Part shown: positions 1-8,572 of the stretch, piece by piece | How positions within the stretch are numbered: position 1 is the first letter of the stretch | Layout of the letters: every line of letters starts with the position of its first letter | NCBI GenBank assembly: GCA_029976075.1 | Contig: JARKNW010000007.1 | Span: forward strand, 1-41,761 | Length of the DNA: 41,761 nucleotides | DNA from: Pleomorphomonas sp. | GTDB lineage: Bacteria > Pseudomonadota > Alphaproteobacteria > Rhizobiales > Pleomorphomonadaceae | Reading direction: 5' to 3' | Translations under genes and position numbers: made by a program | Notes under the pieces: model-generated | Told to the model about the DNA's origin: nothing | Seen by the model: only the letters and a program-made list of their open reading frames with translations | Database searches by the model: none

Positions 1-844
1 GTGTCTTTTGTGGTGAAGCTGATGGCGGCCTTTCGCCAGACCGGTCGCCTCGCGGCGAAGCCGGAGGGCGGTTGGCGCTATTCCAAGCTCGATCCACACC
101 GGGGCTTCCTGATCCGCCGGGTGGGCGAGAAGGACGACATCACCATGTCGGAACTGGCGGTCGAACTGGCCGAGTTGGGCACGGTCGTTGATCCGTCCTC
201 GATCTCACGCTGGCTGATCCGCAACGGCTATCGCTTCAAAAAAAACATTGCTGGCCAGCGAGCAAGATCGACCAGACGTGGCAGCCGGACGCCAGGCATG
301 GATGGACAGACAGCCAAGAATGCAGCTTGAGCCGCACCGGCTCGTCTTCCTCGATGAAACCGGCGCCACGACGAAGATGACCCGTCTGCGCGGTCGATGC
401 CTAAAGGGCCTGCGGCTACGTTCGAAGGCGCCGTTCGGCCACTGGAAGACGCAAACCTTCATCGCCGGTCTCAGATGCTTCGGCCTGACGGCGCCCTTCG
501 TCATTGATCGACCAATGAACCGACGCATCTTCGAGGCCTATGTCGAGACCCAGCTCGCCCCGACGCTGTCTGCGGGCGATGTCGTTATCCTCGACAATCT
601 GGCGGCCCACAAAAGCCCAAAGGCCGAGGCCGCCATCAAGGCGCGCGGAGCATGGATGCTCTTCCTGCCACCATACAGTCCCGATCTCAATCCCATCGAG
701 ATGGTCTTTTCGAAGCTCAAGGCACACCTCAGGGCGCGTGCGATCCGGACCTTCGATGGCCTCTGGCAAGCAATCGGCGACATCTGCGGCCTCTACTCGC
801 CAACCGAGTGCCGCAACTACTTTATTGCAGCCGGATACATCTGA
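1..844 (+). CDS. IS630-family transposase, two overlapping frames, 5' end outside window
   Basis: DDE transposase that cuts and joins the element ends at TA sites. The N-terminal frame (1-330) carries the helix-turn-helix linker region with an AAKPEGGWR motif. The catalytic part is in the +1 frame (about 242-844), with [10 protein letters not shown] (first Asp), [12 protein letters not shown] (second Asp) and [11 protein letters not shown] (catalytic Glu). The two frames join at a run of eight A at 238-245: FKK reads on one side and [13 protein letters not shown] on the other, just as a continuous family member would read. About 30 N-terminal residues are missing, so the GTG at position 1 is unlikely to be the true start. 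The A run may be a programmed slippage site, since some IS630 members have two such frames, or an inactivating mutation. All three catalytic acids are present. Confidence 0.85.
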
Positions 845-859
845 ATGCACGCTGCTCTA
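1..859 (+). mobile_element. IS630-family insertion sequence, right part
   Basis: This is the right-hand part of an IS630/Tc1-mariner-like element; its left end lies outside the window. It is called from the transposase it carries. After the stop codon at 842-844 a short tail ending in gctgctcta could be the right terminal repeat, with TA at 858-859 as the usual IS630 target dinucleotide. That boundary is inferred, because the left repeat is not available for comparison. The native kinase promoter region begins directly after it. Confidence 0.75.
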
Positions 860-862
860 GCC

Positions 863-892
863 TTGCAGACAGTGACAAAGGTAGCGTAACTT
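863..892 (+). promoter_or_regulatory. possible sigma-70-type promoter of the FGGY kinase
   Basis: TTGCAG at 863-868 and TAACTT at 887-892 are spaced 18 bp and precede the kinase start at 924. The palindrome at 890-911 begins inside the proposed -10, so a bound repressor would block it. The match to consensus is only moderate. The proposed -35 lies just 3 bp beyond the inferred IS630 end. Confidence 0.3.
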
Positions 893-911
893 GACTACAT
901 ATAGAGTCAAG
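890..911. promoter_or_regulatory. GntR-type operator, copy 1
   Basis: Perfect inverted repeat: CTTGACT at 890-896 and AGTCAAG at 905-911, with an 8-bp spacer. It lies just upstream of the FGGY kinase start at 924. A related palindrome at 9618-9639 sits over the promoter of the minus-strand importer operon. With that copy reverse-complemented, 16 of 22 positions agree, including the first 11 (CTTGACTACAT). The likely ligand is the GntR/UTRA regulator encoded at 2430-3239; this assignment is inferred from its presence in the same gene set. Confidence 0.6.
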
Positions 912-923
912 CTGGGGGCGTTG

Positions 924-2417
924 ATGTATCTCGGTCTGGATATCGGTACTTCGGTGATCAAGGCAGCTCTTTTCGACCACCGGGGGCGCCAGATCGGCGA
1001 GACTTCGGAACGTATCCAGCCTCGTGCTGCGCCGCTCGGCTGGTCGGAAATCGATGGCGATCACGTCTGGACTGCCGCGGCCCGCGTCATCCGTTCATTG
1101 ATCGAGGCGGCAAGCGTATCCGCTTCGGACATCCGCGGCGTCGGCGTCACTGGCGTGATGGTCGGGGCCTGGTTGATCGACGACGATGGTGCTTTGCAGC
1201 GGCCTCCTATCCTGTGGAATGACGCTCGAGCCCAGGGGCTTGTCGATCGGCTACGCGTACGATGTCCGGATCTCGTCTCGCGCGTGTTCGCGCATTCCGG
1301 CTCAGTGATGCAGCTCGGCTGCATTCTGCCGGTGCTTGCCTGGCTCAAGGAGAACGAGCCTGAAGCGCTCGCCCGGGCCAGCCACTTGCTTTGCGCCAAG
1401 GATTATATCCGCTATCGCCTGACGGGCGAGATATTCACCGACGAAAGCGAAGCTGCGATGGCACCTGGATCGGCCATCAGGCGGGATTTTCATCCCGAAC
1501 AGAGCACGCTTCTTGGTGTCGAGGAATTCGTCTCGCTCTTGCCCCCTGTCCGGCGCTCCGAGGAACTGGCCGGATGTGTTACTGCCGCAGCCGCAGCGGA
1601 GACAGGGCTTCGCATCGGAACGCCGGTTGCCATCGGCACCGGCGACGCGCCCGCCTGCGTGGTGGGAGCCGGGGCACTTACCCCCGGCGATGCCGTCAGC
1701 GTGCTGGGAACCACCTGCCTCAACGGCGTCGTGTTCGACCATCCTGTCTTCGACCCCCGCGATCTCGGCCTTCTGTTCATCGTTCCGGGGCGGCGATGGA
1801 TGAAGACCATGGTCAACGTCGCCGGCACGACTGTGTTGGACTGGACTCTCGCCTCGCTCTGTCCCGATATCGCCGCCAGCGACCGGCCCTACGAGGCGCT
1901 CGGCAGCGTCGCCGCCGGCGCGCCGGCGGGTGCCGGAGGGGCGCTGCTCGTGCCCTATCTTTCGGCCAGTGGGGTCATTGCTCCACGCATCGAGCCACGG
2001 GCTCGCGCCGGTTTTCTCGGTCTGGCGCCCCAGCATGGTCGGCCGGAACTCGTGCGCGCGGTCTATGAGGGCGTGGCCTATGCGATCCGCGACTGCTACG
2101 AGGCGATCGGTGGCGCCGGTGGGCGTATTCGCCTCACCGGTGGCGGTGCCCGCAGCCCCTTCTGGTGCCAGATGATCGCCGACGTCACTGGATGTAGCGT
2201 CGAAATTCCCGAAGGAACCCAGTTCGGTGCCAAGGGCGTGGCGCTCTGCGCGGCAGTGGCGGCCGGCGACTTCAGCTCGCTTTCCGAGGCAGTCGCAGCC
2301 ACCTATGTGCTCAACCGGGCTTACGATCCGGTGTTCTTGGCCGCCTACGAAGACGGGTTCGCTCGCTTCAGGATCGGCAGCGAGGCAGCGCTCGGCGCGC
2401 TGACCGGCGTTGCCTGA
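924..2417 (+). CDS. FGGY-family carbohydrate kinase (xylulokinase-like)
   Basis: Cytoplasmic ATP-dependent kinase that would phosphorylate a ketose or polyol after import. The 497-residue protein has the family's two actin-like domains. The N-terminal phosphate-binding motif is LGLDIGTSVIKAALFD (residues 3-18). GTGDAPA (Asp near residue 241) is the expected catalytic base, and TGGGARSPFW marks the C-terminal ATP site. The ATG at 924 places the DIGT motif where the family has it; an upstream in-frame TTG at 891 would put translation inside the operator and is rejected. The Shine-Dalgarno is weak (a G-rich stretch at 912-919). The gene converges on the gntR gene with only 12 bp between them. 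A palindrome shared with the cassette A operon promoter suggests joint control. The sugar cannot be named from sequence alone. Confidence 0.88.
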   Translation: MYLGLDIGTSVIKAALFDHRGRQIGETSERIQPRAAPLGWSEIDGDHVWTAAARVIRSLIEAASVSASDIRGVGVTGVMVGAWLIDDDGALQRPPILWNDARAQGLVDRLRVRCPDLVSRVFAHSGSVMQLGCILPVLAWLKENEPEALARASHLLCAKDYIRYRLTGEIFTDESEAAMAPGSAIRRDFHPEQSTLLGVEEFVSLLPPVRRSEELAGCVTAAAAAETGLRIGTPVAIGTGDAPACVVGAGALTPGDAVSVLGTTCLNGVVFDHPVFDPRDLGLLFIVPGRRWMKTMVNVAGTTVLDWTLASLCPDIAASDRPYEALGSVAAGAPAGAGGALLVPYLSASGVIAPRIEPRARAGFLGLAPQHGRPELVRAVYEGVAYAIRDCYEAIGGAGGRIRLTGGGARSPFWCQMIADVTGCSVEIPEGTQFGAKGVALCAAVAAGDFSSLSEAVAATYVLNRAYDPVFLAAYEDGFARFRIGSEAALGALTGVA

Positions 2418-2429
2418 CGGCTGAGTCGC

Positions 2430-3239
2430 TCAGCGGCGGAAATTGCCGAAGCCGACGGAATAGGTCCAGTCGTTGGCCGTGGTCGATGTGGGCTCGCCGG
2501 CTTCCGGCGGGAAGCCGACGTGGCGGATGGAGATGTCGAGCGGGACCGGCAGCATGGTGACGCGGCTGAGCTCGATCGGCAGGCCTGCCTGGTCACGGGC
2601 GCGCCGGATGGCCAGGAAAACCGGGCTTCCGGGTGGCAGGCGCAGCAGTTCGGCCGTCTCCGCCCCGGCGATGGCAGGCACGTACTGGTCCTCGACCTCG
2701 ACGATGGTGCGCCCGAAGGCGTCGCGGAGCTTGCCGTAGAGCGAACGGTCGAGATGGGACAGTTCGAGCCCAGGCAGCAAGCTGAGGTTCAGCGCCGCCT
2801 CGGCAATGGCCAGCGGTCGGTCTTCGGCCGACAGAAGCCGGCGATGACGATAGATTTTGGCCTGCGGCTCCAGCCCGAAAAAGGCGCGCTCCTCGGCGTC
2901 GGCCAGATCGGGACCGCTCGACAAAACGGTGGCTTCGGGCTTCAGCCCCTGACCGGCGATACCCTCGGTCAGTGAAGTAATCGCCCGATAGCGCTTGGCG
3001 ACACCCTTGCGGTTGATGAAGGTCCCCAGTCCGTGCTGACGGACCAGCAGCCCCTCGTCGACCAACAGGTCGAGGGACTGCTGGATGGTGCGTCGGCTGA
3101 CCTGCCATTCGCGAGCCAGCGGCAACTCACCCGAGATCTTCTCCTCGTAGTAGCCGGAGAGGATGCGAGCTCGCAGCTTCTCGGCGATCTGCACATAGAT
3201 CGGCCGATGATCCTTCACAGAGCCCGCCGCTTCGTTCAC
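2430..3239 (-). CDS. GntR-family regulator, HutC/UTRA type
   Basis: Transcriptional repressor of 269 residues. The N-terminal winged helix contains PIYVQIAEKLRARI and the recognition-helix region SRRTIQQSLDLLVDEGLL. The C-terminal UTRA ligand domain follows from about residue 95, with the typical LSRVTMLPVPLD near its end. The start is GTG at 3239, overlapping the creatininase stop as GTGA, with a GGGAG Shine-Dalgarno 8 bases upstream; the reading frame stays open much farther upstream, but that part is a shadow of the creatininase gene. It is the last gene of the cassette A operon, so it is probably autoregulated. Palindromes at 890-911 and 9618-9639 are its likely operators. The effector is probably the imported solute or its phosphorylated form. 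Confidence 0.88.
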   Translation of the reverse strand: MNEAAGSVKDHRPIYVQIAEKLRARILSGYYEEKISGELPLAREWQVSRRTIQQSLDLLVDEGLLVRQHGLGTFINRKGVAKRYRAITSLTEGIAGQGLKPEATVLSSGPDLADAEERAFFGLEPQAKIYRHRRLLSAEDRPLAIAEAALNLSLLPGLELSHLDRSLYGKLRDAFGRTIVEVEDQYVPAIAGAETAELLRLPPGSPVFLAIRRARDQAGLPIELSRVTMLPVPLDISIRHVGFPPEAGEPTSTTANDWTYSVGFGNFRR

Positions 3240-4018
3240 CCGCCCGTCTCCCGATCGCTCGCTCGTTCGAATTGGCGAGCATAGAGGACCGCGATCTCCT
3301 TTGCCATATTGTCGAGAACCTGGTCGAGAATGACCCGTCCCTTTTCGGCGGTGGCGGCACGGGCATCGCCAAGGACCGGACTTCGGGAGAATTCGGTCCA
3401 CCGGTAGGCAACGGTGCCGAAATCCTCGGGAAAGGTGGGGTAGTTCTCGATGGCTTCCTGCATGTCGACTGCTTCGGGGGTGAGGTGAAGCACGTAGGAG
3501 GTTTCGATCTCGCAGGCGTGCATGTAGGAGGGGTGGGCCTCGGGGCGTTCCCGTACCGAGGCGATGACCTTGTCCGATCCGGGATAGAAGAAATTGGCGA
3601 CCATGACGCCAAACTCGCGCGCGATGCGCTGGGCGTCGCGGATTGCCGGCGCGTTGCCGAGATGGGCGTTGACCACCGCGATGACGCCGAGACCCTTGCC
3701 TTTGGCCGAGCGGGCGATTTCGACGATCGTGCGCGTCACCGTTTCCGCCGAGATGCCGAACGAGCCCGGCGCGTCGGCAAGCGACCACACCTGTCCGAAG
3801 GGCAGCACGGGCAGGCGGAGCACCGGCGTCCGTCCGTCGATCCGTCGCACCAGTTCCTCGGCGAGCCGCACGGCCAGGATGTTGTCGGTGCCGGCGGGAA
3901 GATGCTCGCCATGGCTTTCAACCGCGCCGATCGGCAGCAGCAGCACCGGTCGATCGGCGAGCGCCTTGACCATGTCGCGGTCGGCGAGCCTCGATATGTC
4001 CGTCTTGTCGATTGTCAA
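3236..4018 (-). CDS. creatininase-family amidohydrolase
   Basis: Metal-dependent hydrolase of 260 residues, the usual size for the creatininase/MftE family, acting on cyclic or linear amides and some cyclic ketones. The metal-binding signature is clear: PIGAVESHGEHLPAGTDN, with Glu34, His36 and Asp45 as expected ligands, followed by VNAHLGN (usually NGHGGN) and HACEIETS. The Gly-to-Leu change in that loop is a departure from creatininase itself and hints at another substrate. The start is TTG at 4018; the first ATG (residue 16) has no ribosome-binding site and would leave an unusually short N terminus. It lies 9 bp after the phosphotriesterase-like gene and overlaps gntR by 4 bp, so it is in the same transcript. 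Confidence 0.85.
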   Translation of the reverse strand: MTIDKTDISRLADRDMVKALADRPVLLLPIGAVESHGEHLPAGTDNILAVRLAEELVRRIDGRTPVLRLPVLPFGQVWSLADAPGSFGISAETVTRTIVEIARSAKGKGLGVIAVVNAHLGNAPAIRDAQRIAREFGVMVANFFYPGSDKVIASVRERPEAHPSYMHACEIETSYVLHLTPEAVDMQEAIENYPTFPEDFGTVAYRWTEFSRSPVLGDARAATAEKGRVILDQVLDNMAKEIAVLYARQFERASDRETGG

Positions 4019-4027
4019 GGCAATGTC

Positions 4028-5002
4028 TCACGACTTGAAGGCAAAAGCCCGCTGCGGGTTCTTGACCATGAAGGTGTCGATCAGCGCCGTTCCGTCGAAG
4101 CCGGCCTCGTCGGCTTCCTCGATGAAGCGCGGCACCCAGCTTTCGAGGATGTAGCCAAGGCCGAGGCCGCCCTCGCCGTAGTTGCGGTACATGGTACGAC
4201 GGGCGATATCGCCGCCAATGAGGATCTGGTCCTGATGGCCATGGCGGATCAGACTCATGATGCAGCCGATCAGCACGCTTTCGGCGTGGTACTTGATCCG
4301 GCTGATGCCGTCGAAGCAGAGGAGGGCGCCGGTCTCGGCGGCCTTACGGTGCACCCAGGGGTCTGGGTTGCGGTCGACGTGAGCGACGGTGAGGCGGGAC
4401 GGATCGACCCCTTCTTCGCGCACGATCTTGAGCTGTTCGAGGATCAGCGTGCCCATCTCGGTGTGCGAATGCAGCGGGCATCCGGTTTCCTTGTGGGCGT
4501 CCAGGACGGCGCGAACCACCTTGTCCTCGCCGTCTGAAATGGTGTTGTAGCCAGTCCCGAACTTGGCCACGCCGGCCTTGAGATCGGTACCGTCGAGGCC
4601 GACGGTAAGCTCGCGCACCACGTGATCGCGCACCTCGGAACGGCTGTGGGCATCGACCCAAGCCTGGAAGCTGCCGCCGGTACCCGCCATCTGACCGGGC
4701 CACATGATGGCCTTGTTGAAGCCGGCAGTGGCTATGATGTGGATGCCGGTGCGGTCCGATATGGCCTTGAGCGCCCTTGGATCACGGCCGTAGTCGATGG
4801 CTGTCGCGTCGTAGACCGAGCGCCCGCCGGCGGCGATGAATAGTTCCACGTCCTTGATTGAAGCCTCGATGTCATCGATGATGAAGTCATCGATGCCCTT
4901 TTCCTTCCAGAGCGGCGGAACGCAGTAAAGATGGTCGTGGGCGTAGGTGACGCCTAGTTCTGCCGGCGATATGTCGCCGTTCAGGGTGCGGACGAAGGTC
5001 AT
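4028..5002 (-). CDS. phosphotriesterase-family hydrolase (probable lactonase)
   Basis: TIM-barrel binuclear metal hydrolase of 324 residues. The full ligand set is visible: His22 and His24 (AHDH), the bridging carboxylated Lys147 (KAGVAKFG), His180 (PLHSHTE), His208 (VAHVDRN) and Asp265 (LIGGDIAR). Members near this family hydrolyse lactones, and true phosphotriester hydrolysis is rare, so opening of a sugar lactone is the likelier job here. The ATG at 5002 has a GAAGGG Shine-Dalgarno. The reading frame remains open to 6631, but the upstream part is antisense-frame noise over the permeases. It follows the second permease by 2 bp and precedes the creatininase gene, so both hydrolases should act on the solute brought in by this importer. 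Confidence 0.88.
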   Translation of the reverse strand: MTFVRTLNGDISPAELGVTYAHDHLYCVPPLWKEKGIDDFIIDDIEASIKDVELFIAAGGRSVYDATAIDYGRDPRALKAISDRTGIHIIATAGFNKAIMWPGQMAGTGGSFQAWVDAHSRSEVRDHVVRELTVGLDGTDLKAGVAKFGTGYNTISDGEDKVVRAVLDAHKETGCPLHSHTEMGTLILEQLKIVREEGVDPSRLTVAHVDRNPDPWVHRKAAETGALLCFDGISRIKYHAESVLIGCIMSLIRHGHQDQILIGGDIARRTMYRNYGEGGLGLGYILESWVPRFIEEADEAGFDGTALIDTFMVKNPQRAFAFKS

Positions 5003-5004
5003 GG

Positions 5005-5955
5005 TCAGTTTCCCTTCTTGTAGTTGGCGAGGGCGAGCGCGAAGACGATGATCACCCCCTGAAGAATGAAACGAGCGGCGGATGGCAGGGACAGCACGTA
5101 GAGCAGGCTCTGCAGCATGAAGAGGATCAGAGCGCCGCAGGCGGCCCCGGCCGGCAGGAAGATGCCGCCGGAAAACAGCGCGCCGCCGATCACGGCCGAG
5201 GCGATCGAGTCGACCGTGTAGCTGTCGGCAATCCCGATGGAGGCCATGCCGGTGATGGCCGAGAGCAATATGCCGCCGAGCGTCGCCAGCACTGCGCAGA
5301 TGACGAAGGACAGCACAACCAGCGATCCGGCTGCGATGCCGCTGTGCCGGGCGGCCTGGGCGTTGGCTCCGGCGATCAGCATCCGTCGCCCAGTGATCGT
5401 GAAGTGCACGAAGACCATCAGAAGGAGGCCGACGACCAGCCAGATTACCAGCGACCATGGAAGCAGACCGCCGATCCACCCTTCGGTGATCACCCGGAAG
5501 GATGGCGGGATCGAACCGCGCGGGCTGCCCCCCGTGTAGACCAGAATGGCGCCGGTCAGCACCATGGCGGTCGCAAGTGTGGCCAGGAAAGCAGGAATGC
5601 GGAGCGCCACGACCAGCAGGCCATTGGCAAGGCCGATGGCCAGCCCGAAGGCAATCGTCAGCGCCAGTGCCGATGCGAGGTTGGCGGGGTCGCCGGCGAA
5701 GGCCGATGCGAGAACGACGTTGGCAAGACCGGCGGTGGCCCCGACCGACAGATCGAGGCGCCCCATCATCAGGACCAAGGCCTGCCCGAGGGCTATGACA
5801 CCAAGTGGTGCCGCCTGGCGGGCGTTGTCGAGCAGTAGTTGCGCCGATCCTCCACCCGAGGCAGCGAGCAGCACGAGCATCAGCACGCCGAGGAGCATGG
5901 CGGCACGGATCGTTGCGGCCACCGGGCGGATGCGGGTGAGGATGAGAGGCGTCAT
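5005..5955 (-). CDS. CUT2-type sugar ABC transporter permease
   Basis: Inner-membrane permease of 316 residues, RbsC-like (BPD_transp_2 family). Several hydrophobic helices are evident, starting with AAMLLGVLMLVLLAAS. The family's conserved GQALVLMMGRLDLSVGA segment lies near residues 57-73, and AVIGGALFSGG near residues 245-265. It pairs with the permease directly upstream (gap 3 bp) to form a heterodimeric channel fed by the binding protein at 8573-9568 and driven by the ATPase at 6890-8425. It is about 10 residues shorter at the C terminus than RbsC but otherwise complete. Confidence 0.9.
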   Translation of the reverse strand: MTPLILTRIRPVAATIRAAMLLGVLMLVLLAASGGGSAQLLLDNARQAAPLGVIALGQALVLMMGRLDLSVGATAGLANVVLASAFAGDPANLASALALTIAFGLAIGLANGLLVVALRIPAFLATLATAMVLTGAILVYTGGSPRGSIPPSFRVITEGWIGGLLPWSLVIWLVVGLLLMVFVHFTITGRRMLIAGANAQAARHSGIAAGSLVVLSFVICAVLATLGGILLSAITGMASIGIADSYTVDSIASAVIGGALFSGGIFLPAGAACGALILFMLQSLLYVLSLPSAARFILQGVIIVFALALANYKKGN

Positions 5956-5958
5956 GGG

Positions 5959-6897
5959 TCAGGCCTCCCCGGCCTTGCCGCGCATGAAGAAGACCAGAGC
6001 CAGAATGAAGACGAGGCCCTTGGCGATCGATTGCAGGTTGGTGTTCAGTTCGAGGAGGTTGAAGGTGTTGTTGAGCAGCACCAGCGCACCGGCGGCGAAC
6101 AGCGTGCCGATGACATTGCCTCGTCCGCCGGTGAGCGCTACGCCGCCGAGGATGGCGGCCGACACTGTGTCGAGCGTGTAGGCGTCGCCAATCAACGGAT
6201 CGCCGGACAGGATGCGGATCGACAGCACGACACCAGCGGCCGCCGCGAGCGTGCCGGACACGATGTAGACGCCGAACACGACGCGCCGGGGCGAGGCGCC
6301 TCGGGCGATGGCGGCACGCGGATCCGAACCGAAGCCGTAGATGCTCCGGCCCATGCGGGTCCAGCCAAGAAAGGTCGTCGCCAGCGCAAAGACGATCAGG
6401 GTTATCAAAAGCGGCGGTGCCAGCAGCCGTTCGGTTTCGAACAGCAGGGCATAGAGCGCGTAATCCACCTCGCCACCCGGCGACGGCAGGATCAGCAGCG
6501 TCACGCCCTTCACGGCGGCGGCCGTGGCAAGGCTCATCACCAGCGGGTTGATGCGGAAGCGGTCTATGCCGGCGGCGGTGAGGGCGCCGCAGAGTGCGCC
6601 GGCGAGAAGCGCCGCGGGGATCGCACCCCATCCGAAGGGTGCCGACAAGGTCGCCATCATCGCGGTCGCAAGGCTGATGACGGACCCGACCGACAGATCG
6701 ATGCAGCCGGCAAACAGAACGATAGCCTGGCCGAGCGTTGCCAGCGACACCGGCAGCAGGCGGCTGGCAAGGTTGGCGAGGTTGTCCTCGCCGAGGAAGG
6801 ACGGCGAGGTCACGGCAGTCACCGTGGCCATCGCGAACAGCAACACCAGAGCGGGCAGGGTCAGCAGCAGATTGCGACGCATCGATCCTTCAAGCAT
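5959..6897 (-). CDS. CUT2-type sugar ABC transporter permease
   Basis: Inner-membrane permease of 312 residues in the BPD_transp_2 family. It starts with a short cytoplasmic tail and a strong first helix (LLLTLPALVLLFAMATV). The conserved GQAIVLFAGCIDLSVGSV motif is near residues 56-73, and AAILGGVALTGGRGNVIGT near residues 245-263. The start at 6897 overlaps the 3' end of the ATPase gene by 8 bp, which implies translational coupling. Two different permeases in one CUT2 cassette point to a heterodimer; many systems of this class use a homodimer. Confidence 0.9.
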   Translation of the reverse strand: MLEGSMRRNLLLTLPALVLLFAMATVTAVTSPSFLGEDNLANLASRLLPVSLATLGQAIVLFAGCIDLSVGSVISLATAMMATLSAPFGWGAIPAALLAGALCGALTAAGIDRFRINPLVMSLATAAAVKGVTLLILPSPGGEVDYALYALLFETERLLAPPLLITLIVFALATTFLGWTRMGRSIYGFGSDPRAAIARGASPRRVVFGVYIVSGTLAAAAGVVLSIRILSGDPLIGDAYTLDTVSAAILGGVALTGGRGNVIGTLFAAGALVLLNNTFNLLELNTNLQSIAKGLVFILALVFFMRGKAGEA

Positions 6898-8425
6898 CGA
6901 CGGCCTCCGCTCCTTGGGCGACCGGGCCCGAGGCTAGGTGCATGATCGCCTCTTCCGAGAAGTCGGAGCGGGCTATCTCGCCCGAGATCCGCCCCTCGTA
7001 GAGCGTGACGATGCGGTCGCTGAGGCCAATCAACTCGATGAGATCGCTGGAAATGAGCAGCACCGCGACGCCGCGTTCCGTCAGCTTGCCGATGAGGTGG
7101 TAGATTTCACTCTTGGTTTGAACATCGACACCCTTGGTCGGCTCGTGGAGCACCAGCAGTCTGGGCTCGTTGGCCAGCCAGCGGGCGAACACCACCTTCT
7201 GCTGGTTGCCACCCGACAGTTGCCCGACGGGCTGATCCAGGCTGAAGGCCTTGATGGCGTAGCGTTGTCGGGAGGCTTCCGCGAAAGCCTCTTCGGACGC
7301 GATCGAGAGCAGCCCGGTTCCCGCACTCCTGCGCAACGAGAAAAGGCTCAGGTTGTGTCGGATCGGCAGCGTCAGGGCCAGCCCGTCTCGACGACGGTCA
7401 TCGGGGATGGAGGCGATGCCGGCGGCGATCGCTGCGGCAGGCGAGGGGACTCGCAGCCGCGCGCCATCGAGTTCCATGTGTCCGGCGGTGAAGGGCTGCA
7501 GGCCGCACAGCGCGTCGGCCAGCGGCTTTTGCCCCTGGCCTTCGAGACCTGCGACGCCCAGCACTTCGCCGCGCCGGACGGCGATGCTAATCGGCGGCAG
7601 GGTCGTGTTGCCACAGTCTTCGAGCGCAAAGCGTATGGGCGCGCTGCCGAGGTCGGCGGGGCGCTCGGGGAACACGTTGTCGAGGGTGCGGCCGACCATG
7701 GCCTGAATGAGGTCGTTGCGGTCGAAGGCACCCCGCAACGCCTCCAGCGTCATCTGCCCATCCTTCAGCACCACCACCCGGTCGGCGCTATCGAGCACCT
7801 CTCCGAGCCGGTGGGAGATGAACACGATGGCCATGCCGGTCGCCTTGAGGCGGGCCATGAGCTCGAGCACGGACTGGGCGGCGGCGGCCGACAGCGATGC
7901 CGTGGGCTCGTCGAGAATGAGCAGACGCGGCGACCGACGGACGGCGCCGGCGATCTCGACCATCTGTCGCTCGGCTGCGGAGAGATCCCGTCCGAGCCGG
8001 TGGGGAGCGATCGAGAAACCCAACGTGCTCAGCAGGCTGGCGGCATGGGCATGCATCTCGCCCTGTCGGATGAGGCCGAAGGCATTGCGCGGTTCGTCCC
8101 CGAAGAAGATGTTTTCGGCCACCGTCAGATCGGGGAGAATCGTCGTCTCCTGATGCACGATGGCGATCCCGGCGCCATTGGCCTCGGTCGGCGTCGCCGG
8201 CGAGAAGGCCTTTCCTGCCAGACGGATGCTTCCGCCATCGTGGACAAGACCTCCGGAGAGGATGTTCATGAGCGTCGATTTGCCGGCGCCGTTTTCACCG
8301 ACCAGCGCCAGCACCTCGCCGGAAGAAAGGGAGAAGGACACGTCCTTCAGCACGCAGTTGCGACCGAATGCCTTCGACACGCCGTCGACAACCAGCAGGG
8401 GGAAGGCGTCTGGTGGAGCGGTCAT
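6890..8425 (-). CDS. sugar ABC transporter ATPase, two nucleotide-binding domains
   Basis: RbsA/MglA-type ATPase of 511 residues with two fused ABC domains. Domain 1 is canonical: GENGAGKST (Walker A), LSAAERQMVEIA (signature) and LLILDEPTASLS (Walker B). Domain 2 has a degenerate Walker A (GLEGQGQKP), as usual in the family, and a good LSGGNQQKVVFARW signature. Its Walker B reads LLVLHEPTKGVD, with His where Asp is expected. The ATG at 8425 is chosen because it gives the normal N terminus (MTAPPDAFPLLVVDGVSK). A GTG/ATG-rich extension to 8497 exists but is not family-like. A 147-bp gap with a stem-loop separates it from the binding-protein gene. Confidence 0.9.
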   Translation of the reverse strand: MTAPPDAFPLLVVDGVSKAFGRNCVLKDVSFSLSSGEVLALVGENGAGKSTLMNILSGGLVHDGGSIRLAGKAFSPATPTEANGAGIAIVHQETTILPDLTVAENIFFGDEPRNAFGLIRQGEMHAHAASLLSTLGFSIAPHRLGRDLSAAERQMVEIAGAVRRSPRLLILDEPTASLSAAAAQSVLELMARLKATGMAIVFISHRLGEVLDSADRVVVLKDGQMTLEALRGAFDRNDLIQAMVGRTLDNVFPERPADLGSAPIRFALEDCGNTTLPPISIAVRRGEVLGVAGLEGQGQKPLADALCGLQPFTAGHMELDGARLRVPSPAAAIAAGIASIPDDRRRDGLALTLPIRHNLSLFSLRRSAGTGLLSIASEEAFAEASRQRYAIKAFSLDQPVGQLSGGNQQKVVFARWLANEPRLLVLHEPTKGVDVQTKSEIYHLIGKLTERGVAVLLISSDLIELIGLSDRIVTLYEGRISGEIARSDFSEEAIMHLASGPVAQGAEAVDA

Positions 8426-8517
8426 CGGCTCACGTGCCCTTCTCAAGCGCAACGGATGGCTGGACGCGGGGGAGATGCGGATCCCATCCGTCGCCAAGCA
8501 GGATGTGTGGGATGGCT

Positions 8518-8542
8518 GGCCAATGTCTTTGGGGCATCGGCC
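8518..8542 (-). other. stem-loop between binding-protein and ATPase genes, cassette A
   Basis: GGCCAATG at 8518-8525 pairs with CATCGGCC at 8535-8542 around a 9-nt loop; one of the eight pairs is G-U in the transcript. It lies 30 bp past the binding-protein stop and has no U tract, so it fits a message-stabilising or attenuating hairpin better than a terminator. Confidence 0.4.
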
Positions 8543-8572
8543 GCCTTGCGGGACGTAGCGGTCCAGGCTGCG

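Noticed and set aside
2420..2434. Six-bp hairpin GCTGAG/CTCAGC between the convergent kinase and gntR genes
   Set aside because: The stem is short, overlaps the gntR stop codon and has no U tract on either strand.
3240..3788. Long N-terminal extension of the first GntR gene
   Set aside because: It is a shadow of the creatininase gene; GTG at 3239 has a Shine-Dalgarno and a 4-bp coupling overlap.
3272..4537. Plus-strand frame of about 420 codons opposite the creatininase and phosphotriesterase-like genes
   Set aside because: Both opposite-strand genes have full metal-site motifs; this frame has none and no ribosome-binding site.
5003..6631. In-frame upstream extension of the phosphotriesterase-like gene
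   Set aside because: It overlaps both permease genes in another frame, and the ATG at 5002 has a good Shine-Dalgarno and gives the family N terminus.
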